From Candidatus Falkowbacteria bacterium LH_S3 (GTDB lineage: Bacteria; Patescibacteriota; Patescibacteriia; Patescibacteriales; JAGXOH01): a DNA stretch of 9,507 nt. Numbering within the stretch: position 1 is the stretch's first letter; each line of letters starts with the position of its first letter. A program made the translations under genes and the position numbers. This document shows positions 1 to 5,110 of this stretch, piece after piece. A model generated the notes under the pieces. The model was given only the letters and a program-made list of their open reading frames with translations. It did no database searches and was not told the origin of the DNA. The DNA lies in the NCBI GenBank assembly GCA_023659985.1, contig JAGXOH010000025.1, forward strand, positions 1-9,507, in the 5' to 3' direction.

Positions 1-60
1 TGTGGATTATTTAATAAATAATGGTTTGTTGTCCAAAATGAGCTGGACTAATACATGGGC

Positions 61-89
61 TTGATTTCTTATTTATTTTTAGTTATACT
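61..89 (+). promoter_or_regulatory. Predicted sigma70-type promoter for rpsA
   Basis: A TTGATT hexamer at 61-66 and a TATACT hexamer at 84-89 are separated by exactly 17 bp, the optimal spacing for a vegetative promoter. The -10 box matches the consensus at 5 of 6 positions. Transcription would start near 96 and give a leader of about 165 nt before the rpsA start codon. The same TATACT box appears in the predicted ftsH promoter. This is a motif call only, and chance matches are common in AT-rich DNA. Confidence 0.5.
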
Positions 90-151
90 ATTTTCGCATT
101 TAATTTTAATAGAAATAGAAAGACACCTGTAATAAATTTCTTGGTTTATAT

Positions 152-253
152 CCGGTCTTTCATGGTGGGAGATCGGGAAGGTGACTGAGAGGCTTTCCTA
201 TTAAATTGGGAGGGTTAATTAAAAATCTTTTTTATTTTAGGGGGAAAAGATTT
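152..253 (+). promoter_or_regulatory. Structured 5' leader of rpsA with three predicted hairpins
   Basis: Three stems can be drawn by eye. Stem 1 pairs CCGGTCT (152-158) with AGATCGG (170-176), 7 bp with one G-U. Stem 2 pairs GGAAGG (176-181) with CTTTCC (193-198). Stem 3 pairs AAATCTTTT (223-231) with AAAAGATTT (245-253), 9 perfect bp. The only strong Shine-Dalgarno-like run, AGGGGG at 239-244, lies in the loop of stem 3 and is 16 nt from the ATG, further than usual. CTTTCC (193-198) can instead pair with GGGAGG (208-213), so stem 2 has a mutually exclusive alternative. The layout suggests translational control of S1. It does not match a riboswitch class I recognise. Confidence 0.45.
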
Positions 254-260
254 AATAGAT

Positions 261-1670
261 ATGACTGAAGATTCAAAACAAACACAACAAAAAAAATCAT
301 CTACTAAAAAAACCGATCAAGCTTTAGCTAAGGAATTTGCGAAATTGCTTCAACAAGATACGGTTAAAATTCCTCAAGTCGGAGACATAGTTAGGGGAGC
401 CGTTGTTTCCACCTCTATCTCAGAGGTTAAAATTGATATTGACGGTGTATTAACCGGAGTTGTTAGAGGACCTCAGCTTTTTGAAGAGGCTGATGAATAT
501 TCAGATTTGAAACAAGGAAACGAAGTGGAAGCCACTGTTATAGATGAGGATAATGAGGATGGAGAGGTGGAGCTATCTTTTCGGGATGCAGGAGAGAGGA
601 AGGCTTGGGAGGCTTTAAGGCAAGCTTATAAAGATAAAACCAATATCAAGGTTAAAATAATCGAGGCAAATAAGGGTGGCTTAATGGCTCGTTATAAACA
701 TATAGCAGGATTTTTGCCTGTTTCTCAGTTGGCTCCTGAAAATTATCCCAGAGTTAGCGGGGGAGATAAAGGTAAAATTTTAGAGAAAATAAGAAGTTTT
801 GTCGGAACCACATTTGAGATAAAAGTTATTACTTTAGATGAAGACGAAGGTACGGTTATTTTTAGTGAAAAAAAAGCTTGGAGTGAAAAACAAAAAGATG
901 TGATTGATCAATATAAAGTAGGCATTGTGGTTGATGGAACCGTGACAGCGGTTACCAATTTCGGTATATTTATAAGTTTTGGAGAAGATAATAAAATGGA
1001 AGGTTTGATTCATATATCAGAATTGGATTGGAAGAGGATTGACGACCCTTCTGAGTTATATCAAGTCGGGGATAAGCTAAAGGCTGAAATTATCGCCTTG
1101 GAAGATTCTAAAATCTTTTTAAGCGCTAAAAAGCTTAAGAAAAATCCTTGGGAAGGCGTAGACAAAAAGTATTATGTCGGTCAAGTTGTAGAAGGAGAAG
1201 TTTTAAAAGTGAACCCTTTTGGTTTATTTGTAAAATTAAGCGAAGATATACATGGTTTAGCTCATGTTAGCCAGTTAGGATTGCAAAGAGGGGGGAAAAT
1301 AGATGATAAATTTAAAGTAAATGAAACATATAACTTTGAAATCACTTCTTTGGTCCCGGAAGAACATAGACTGGGATTAAAATTCGTAGAAAATCAAGAA
1401 AAAATTCAAGTAGACAAAAAAGAAAAGACATCTGCGAATAAAGACAAAAAGACCAAGAAAGAAAAAGAGCAAAAACAAGAAGAAAGCAGTGAGGAGAAAC
1501 AGGAGCAAGATACATCAAAATTGAAAGCAAAAGTTGCTTCTAAAAAGTCAGTATCTAAATCAAAGTCTTCTTCTGCGCAAACTAAGTCTTCTTCTGCGCA
1601 AACTAAGAATTCTTTCAAAGCTACTAAAAAAACTTCTTCTGAAAAATCAACTTTCGCTTCTTCTGAGTAA
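261..1670 (+). CDS. rpsA: Ribosomal protein S1 with four S1 RNA-binding domains
   Basis: The 469-residue protein carries four S1-type OB-fold domains at about residues 41-108, 126-204, 219-292 and 305-376. The last two are the most canonical (FGIFISF...GLIHISEL and FGLFVKL...GLAHVSQL). S1 binds single-stranded AU-rich mRNA on the 30S subunit and helps to load leaders with a weak Shine-Dalgarno, which fits the weak leaders seen throughout this window. The E. coli protein has six domains; shorter S1 proteins are common in other phyla. Residues 377-469 form a disordered tail rich in Lys, Glu and Ser, with a tandem KSSSAQT duplication at 435-448. ATG 261 is the only plausible start, as no in-frame start codon lies just upstream. 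The first 35 residues are also polar and Lys-rich. The gene is probably monocistronic, since a fresh promoter precedes ftsH. Naming it rpsA rather than a general S1-domain protein is inference from domain count and order. Confidence 0.88.
   Translation: MTEDSKQTQQKKSSTKKTDQALAKEFAKLLQQDTVKIPQVGDIVRGAVVSTSISEVKIDIDGVLTGVVRGPQLFEEADEYSDLKQGNEVEATVIDEDNEDGEVELSFRDAGERKAWEALRQAYKDKTNIKVKIIEANKGGLMARYKHIAGFLPVSQLAPENYPRVSGGDKGKILEKIRSFVGTTFEIKVITLDEDEGTVIFSEKKAWSEKQKDVIDQYKVGIVVDGTVTAVTNFGIFISFGEDNKMEGLIHISELDWKRIDDPSELYQVGDKLKAEIIALEDSKIFLSAKKLKKNPWEGVDKKYYVGQVVEGEVLKVNPFGLFVKLSEDIHGLAHVSQLGLQRGGKIDDKFKVNETYNFEITSLVPEEHRLGLKFVENQEKIQVDKKEKTSANKDKKTKKEKEQKQEESSEEKQEQDTSKLKAKVASKKSVSKSKSSSAQTKSSSAQTKNSFKATKKTSSEKSTFASSE
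1563..1604 (+). repeat. Perfect 21-bp tandem duplication in the rpsA tail
   Basis: Two identical 21-bp units at 1563-1583 and 1584-1604 sit back to back, followed by the first 3 bases of a third (1605-1607). Each encodes KSSSAQT, so the reading frame is kept. Zero divergence suggests a recent replication-slippage event in a disordered region where length change is tolerated. Confidence 0.95.
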
Positions 1671-1701
1671 TTATATTTCCTTCAATTTATCAAGAAAATA
1701 A

Positions 1702-1860
1702 ATACCTCGTCAATTTTTGTACTGTTGCAGGGTCAAGGTTACACTTTGGGGATAATTAATGTTGTTTAAAGCTAAAAACTACAACTTAATAAAATCCTAA
1801 TGTCAAATGAAATCCAAAATGTAACCCTAATTGCTGCAATTGTAACATACCTCGCCAATT
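1702..1860. repeat. MITE-like inverted repeat flanked by 14-bp direct repeats
   Basis: The direct repeats are ATACCTCGTCAATT (1702-1715) and ATACCTCGCCAATT (1847-1860), differing at one base. Between them lie nested inverted arms: TTGCAG (1725-1730) with CTGCAA (1834-1839); GGTTACACTTTGG (1737-1749) with CCAAAATGTAACC (1814-1826), 12 of 13; GGAT (1750-1753) with ATCC (1794-1797); ATTAATGTTGT (1755-1765) with ACAACTTAAT (1781-1790), one bulge. No transposase ORF is present. The inner right part, 1785-1813, shares words with the repeat arrays at 4759-5102 and 9308-9507. It may be a non-autonomous element, an excision scar or a large transcript hairpin; the sequence alone does not decide. Confidence 0.55.
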
Positions 1861-1883
1861 CTCTGGGGGTATTTATTAAATGT

Positions 1884-1912
1884 TTGCAAAAGGATTTTTA
1901 TTATTATATACT
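1884..1912 (+). promoter_or_regulatory. Predicted sigma70-type promoter for ftsH
   Basis: TTGCAA at 1884-1889 (4 of 6 to the -35 consensus) and TATACT at 1907-1912 (5 of 6 to the -10) are separated by 17 bp. Transcription would begin near 1919, giving a 40-70 nt leader depending on which ftsH start is used. The -10 hexamer is identical to the one predicted for rpsA. Motif evidence only. Confidence 0.45.
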
Positions 1913-1988
1913 AAATCAAAATTAACTTAATATTTTCCAGACCAGAATAGGGAACTAATATTTGCTATTCTTAGAATATTTTCTATAT

Positions 1989-3896
1989 ATGAAAAAAAAT
2001 GTATTAAAAAATTTCTTAATATTTTTTGCTATTTTTTTTGCTGTGGCAATAATTTTTTCAAGCATGGGCAAGATGAATAAGGAGCCTCAAAAAATGACCA
2101 TTGGAGAATTGGTTAATAATATCAAGCAAGGAAAGATATCTGAAGTAGTAGTGAAAGGAGATACTATAAACGTGACTTTAGCTAATGATGAAAAAAGGGT
2201 TGTCAAAAAAGAGTCTGGAGAATCATTGTCTCAAACTTTAAATAATTTGGGAGTATCCTCGGGAAAGATTTCCAAAATAAATATTTCTGTGCAAGATAAG
2301 TCAGGATTTAAGTATTGGGCCTCTACTTTACTACCTTACCTTTTACCCTTTTTGCTTATTGGAGTATTGATATATTTTATGTTTCGCAGCATTCAAGGCG
2401 CCAATAGTAAAGCCATGATGTTTGGTCAATCTCAGGCCAAGCAAGTAGATAAAAGCCAACAAAAACAAAAAGTAACATTTAAAAATGTGGCTGGCTCTGA
2501 GGAATCAAAGCAGGAGTTAGGGGAGGTAGTGGAATTTTTAAAAAACCCGAAGAAATTTCAAAAATTAGGAGCCAGGATTCCTAAAGGATTTTTATTATTA
2601 GGATCTCCGGGAACAGGAAAGACTTTAATGGCAAGAGCGGTGTCAGGAGAAGCCGAGGCGCCTTTCTTTCATTTATCTGGCTCTGAGTTTGTAGAAATGT
2701 TTGTTGGCGTGGGCGCTTCTCGGGTTAGAGATTTATTTAAGAGAGCCAAAAAGAATACTCCTTGTATTATTTTTATTGATGAAATAGATGCTGTGGCCAG
2801 AAAGAGAGGCGCTGGTTTGGGCGGTTCCCACGATGAAAGAGAACAGACCCTAAATCAGATTCTTGCCGAGATGGACGGTTTTGATCCTGAAACTAATATT
2901 ATTGTTATAGCTGCTACCAATCGTCCGGATGTTTTGGATCCAGCCCTATTAAGACCAGGCAGATTTGATAGACAAGTGATTGTTGAAGAACCTGATATCA
3001 ATGAACGAGAAGGAATATTAAAAGTTCATATCAAAAAAAAGCCTTTGTCTAAGAAGGTAAATTTTAGAAAAGTGGCGGAGAGAACGCCAGGTTTTAGTGG
3101 TGCGGATTTGGCAAATTTATTGAACGAAGCGGCTATTTTAGCTGCCAGAAATAATCAGGCAACTATTGGAATGAAAAATATATTTGATTCTATTGAGAAG
3201 GTAATGATGGGACCGGAAAGGAGAAGCAGGATCATGTCTGAAAAAGAGAAAAAAATAACCGCTTATCATGAAGGCGGGCATGCTTTGGTGGCGCGCTTTA
3301 TGCCGCACACCGATCCGGTGCAAAAAGTTTCTATTATAACTAGAGGTAAGGCTGGAGGATATACTTTAAAACTCCCAACAGAAGATAAAAAAATGTATCC
3401 CAGGTCTGAATTTATTGATGAATTAGCTGTTTTATTAGCTGGTTATGTAAGTGAGAAAAAGACTTTTGGTGAAGTTACCACCGGAGCTACATATGATTTG
3501 CGAAGAGCTACTAGTTTGGCAAGGAGTTTGATTACTGATTACGGGATGTCTGAAAAATTAGGACCCAGGACGTTCGGCTCTAATCAAGATATGGTATTTT
3601 TAGGCAAAGAAATCCATGAAGAAAAAGATTATAGTGAAAAAACATCTCAATTAATAGATGAGGAAGTCTCTGATTTTATTCAAAATGCCGTAGATAAAGC
3701 CAGGGGGTTATTAAATAATAAACAAGAATTGTTAAAAAAGATAGCAGATGAGTTATTAGGGAAGGAAACTTTGGAAAAGGAGCGATTTGAAGAAATAGTT
3801 GGTAAAAAGAAAACAGAGGCAACAGGAGTAAAAGAAAGTGAGAAAACTAAAGAAGCTAAAAAGAAAGAGGAAGGCAAGAAAAAGAGGAAATCGTAA
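1989..3896 (+). CDS. ftsH: ATP-dependent zinc metalloprotease FtsH
   Basis: FtsH is a hexameric inner-membrane AAA+ protease that extracts and degrades misfolded or regulated proteins. Numbered from ATG 1989 (635 aa): transmembrane segment 1 at about 9-23, an extracytoplasmic domain of about 85 residues, transmembrane segment 2 at about 112-132, Walker A GSPGTGKT at 205-212, pore motif FVGVG at 238-242, Walker B IIFIDEID at 260-267, second region of homology with arginine fingers at 325 and 328, zinc-protease motif HEGGH at 427-431, and a likely third zinc ligand Asp503. All catalytic residues are present. HEGGH replaces the more usual HEAGH, with Gly in a non-catalytic position. The last 30 residues are a Lys/Glu-rich tail. 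A TTG at 1962, preceded by AGGGA (1949-1953) with 8-nt spacing, would add nine residues. ATG 1989 is preferred because MKK followed directly by the membrane helix is the usual FtsH N-terminus. Confidence 0.95.
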   Translation: MKKNVLKNFLIFFAIFFAVAIIFSSMGKMNKEPQKMTIGELVNNIKQGKISEVVVKGDTINVTLANDEKRVVKKESGESLSQTLNNLGVSSGKISKINISVQDKSGFKYWASTLLPYLLPFLLIGVLIYFMFRSIQGANSKAMMFGQSQAKQVDKSQQKQKVTFKNVAGSEESKQELGEVVEFLKNPKKFQKLGARIPKGFLLLGSPGTGKTLMARAVSGEAEAPFFHLSGSEFVEMFVGVGASRVRDLFKRAKKNTPCIIFIDEIDAVARKRGAGLGGSHDEREQTLNQILAEMDGFDPETNIIVIAATNRPDVLDPALLRPGRFDRQVIVEEPDINEREGILKVHIKKKPLSKKVNFRKVAERTPGFSGADLANLLNEAAILAARNNQATIGMKNIFDSIEKVMMGPERRSRIMSEKEKKITAYHEGGHALVARFMPHTDPVQKVSIITRGKAGGYTLKLPTEDKKMYPRSEFIDELAVLLAGYVSEKKTFGEVTTGATYDLRRATSLARSLITDYGMSEKLGPRTFGSNQDMVFLGKEIHEEKDYSEKTSQLIDEEVSDFIQNAVDKARGLLNNKQELLKKIADELLGKETLEKERFEEIVGKKKTEATGVKESEKTKEAKKKEEGKKKRKS

Positions 3897-3964
3897 AATG
3901 AAGTCAAAAGGAATGTGAATAGATATATAATTGGTATAAGTTGATTTTATAAATTTATGTTGCC

Positions 3965-4016
3965 TTGTTGGATTATTGTTTTGCTAATTGAAAATTATCA
4001 TTTAACAATACAACAA
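3965..4016 (+). promoter_or_regulatory. Hairpin just upstream of trmD
   Basis: TTGTTG (3965-3970) pairs with CAACAA (4011-4016), and TATTGTT (3974-3980) pairs with AACAATA (4004-4010). This gives 13 bp with a 3-nt bulge (3971-3973) and a 23-nt loop. The 3' arm ends 7 nt before the trmD ATG. No Shine-Dalgarno is present. It could be a translation-control structure or a palindromic repeat copy. Confidence 0.4.
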
Positions 4017-4023
4017 TAGAACA

Positions 4024-4689
4024 ATGAATTTCCATATTATCACTATATTTCCTCATATTTTTGATTCTTATTGTAATGAGAGTATTGTTAAGAGAGCCCA
4101 AGAGGCTGATAAGATCAATATTAAAATATACGATCTTCGGGATTGGACCGAGGATAAACATCAAAAAGTAGATGATTCTCCTTTTGGCGGAGGTGAGGGT
4201 ATGGTCATGAAAGTGGATCCTATCTATAAAGCTGTGAGAGATGTAAAGAATAAAACTGGTAAGAAAAGAAAAATAGTATTATTTTCGGCTCAGGGAGAAA
4301 AATGGAACCAAGCCAGGGCGCAAGAATATTCTGATCTTCAAGACATTATTCTTATTTGCGGCAGATATGAGGATGTAGATGCAAGAGTTGCTAATTTTAT
4401 TGATGAAGAGGTCTCTATTGGTGATTATATTTTAACTGGAGGTGAAATACCTGCTATGGTTGTTATTGATTCGGTCTCAAGATTAATACCTGGGGTTTTA
4501 GGGAATGAAGATAGTGGTATATCAGATTCTCATTCCCGTAATGGCTACCTAAAATATCCCCAATACACCAGACCCAGAGTGTTTAAGGCTGGAAATAAAA
4601 AATACACCGTGCCTCCAGTGCTGGTTTCCGGGGATCATAAGAAGGTGGATGAATGGAGGCGGAAAAATTCTAAAGAAAAGAAAGATTAA
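4024..4689 (+). CDS. trmD: tRNA (guanine37-N1)-methyltransferase TrmD
   Basis: TrmD transfers a methyl group from S-adenosylmethionine to N1 of G37 next to the anticodon, preventing +1 frameshifting. Family signatures are clear: FDSYC near the N-terminus, DDSPFGGGEGMVM at 50-62, ICGRYEDVDARV at 111-122, the SAM-knot segment SIGDYILTGGEIPAMVVIDS at 131-150, and SRLIPGVLGNEDS at 152-164. Arg153 and Asp168 align by eye with E. coli Arg154 and catalytic Asp169. YTRP at 181-184 and DEWRR at 209-213 close the core. At 221 residues it is shorter than E. coli TrmD (about 255): the C-terminal helices after WRR are replaced by a short basic tail. The usual rpsP-rimM-rplS neighbours are absent; ftsH lies 127 bp upstream. 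The start at ATG 4024 has no Shine-Dalgarno. Confidence 0.95.
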   Translation: MNFHIITIFPHIFDSYCNESIVKRAQEADKINIKIYDLRDWTEDKHQKVDDSPFGGGEGMVMKVDPIYKAVRDVKNKTGKKRKIVLFSAQGEKWNQARAQEYSDLQDIILICGRYEDVDARVANFIDEEVSIGDYILTGGEIPAMVVIDSVSRLIPGVLGNEDSGISDSHSRNGYLKYPQYTRPRVFKAGNKKYTVPPVLVSGDHKKVDEWRRKNSKEKKD

Positions 4690-4714
4690 AAGATAATTAA
4701 AAATTAATCATCTT
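4690..4714 (+). terminator. Weak hairpin at the 3' end of trmD
   Basis: AAGATAATTA (4690-4699) pairs with TAATCATCTT (4705-4714) with one mismatch and a 5-nt loop, starting immediately after the trmD stop codon. It is AT-rich and followed by AGTTTATATAT rather than a clean T run, so it is at best a weak intrinsic terminator. Confidence 0.25.
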
Positions 4715-4758
4715 AGTTTATATATCTAGTCTGCAGCCTTAGAAAAATTTGCCTTATT

Positions 4759-5102
4759 CAAATGAAATCCAAAATCCAAAATTTAAATGAAATCCAAAAT
4801 CCAAAGCTCAAATGTCAAATAAAATATAGTTGAAACTCAAAACTCAAAACTTAAAACGCAAAACCAAAGCTCAAAATTCAAAACTGAATTAAAACATTGT
4901 TAAAAAGTAAAAAGTAAGAAATTTTGAGTTTTATAGGTTGTAGCTTTTAGCTTTTAGCTTTAAGTTTTGTCATTTGACATTTAGTCATTTATTCATTTGA
5001 CATTCATTTGACATTTGAGCTTTGTCATTAGGATTTTATTAAGTATTTGAGCTTTGGCATTTGGATTTTATTAAGTAGAAGTTTTGACTTTTAAGTTTCA
5101 AC
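4759..5102. repeat. Two-armed degenerate A-rich intergenic repeat array
   Basis: This fills most of the 421-bp gene-free stretch between trmD and ligA. The left arm (about 4759-4894) is written in CAAAA-type words. The right arm (about 4921-5102) is the same vocabulary reverse-complemented. Clear inverted matches: 4802-4820 with 5006-5024 (19 of 19) and 4829-4850 with 5081-5102 (20 of 22). Within the right arm, a 32-bp unit is tandemly duplicated at 5012-5043 and 5044-5075 with 3 differences. Exact copies elsewhere: 4776-4805 equals 9413-9442 (30 bp) and 4820-4842 equals 9369-9391 (23 bp). The right arm holds three TTGACA hexamers (4974, 4997, 5008), but no -10 box sits at normal spacing. No protein is encoded. 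Function unknown. Confidence 0.85.
5012..5075. repeat. 32-bp tandem duplication in the array before ligA
   Basis: Units 5012-5043 and 5044-5075 are adjacent and match at 29 of 32 positions. On the minus strand each starts CTTAATAAAATCC. The first 18 minus-strand bases of the 5012-5043 unit recur exactly at 1785-1802, in the ftsH upstream region, in the opposite orientation. Confidence 0.9.
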
Positions 5103-5110
5103 TAAATATT

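Noticed and set aside
1..21. Possible last codons of an upstream gene ending at TAA 19-21
   Set aside because: Only six codons are visible and nothing identifies a protein, so it cannot be supported.
182..198. CTGAGAGGC in the rpsA leader as part of a TPP riboswitch
   Set aside because: Only the short CTGAGA word matches. The second conserved TPP block and the overall fold are missing, and the gene is not a thiamine gene.
1342..1618. Minus-strand open frames opposite the rpsA tail
   Set aside because: They are the antisense of a Lys/Ser-rich coding region, giving Phe/Leu/Ser-rich peptide without a ribosome binding site.
4974..5013. Three perfect TTGACA hexamers as -35 boxes for ligA
   Set aside because: No acceptable -10 box lies 16-18 bp downstream of any of them. 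They are a by-product of the TGTCAA word in the repeat.
4759..5102. CRISPR array
   Set aside because: There are no regularly spaced identical repeats with unique spacers, and no cas genes. Words are degenerate and of variable spacing.
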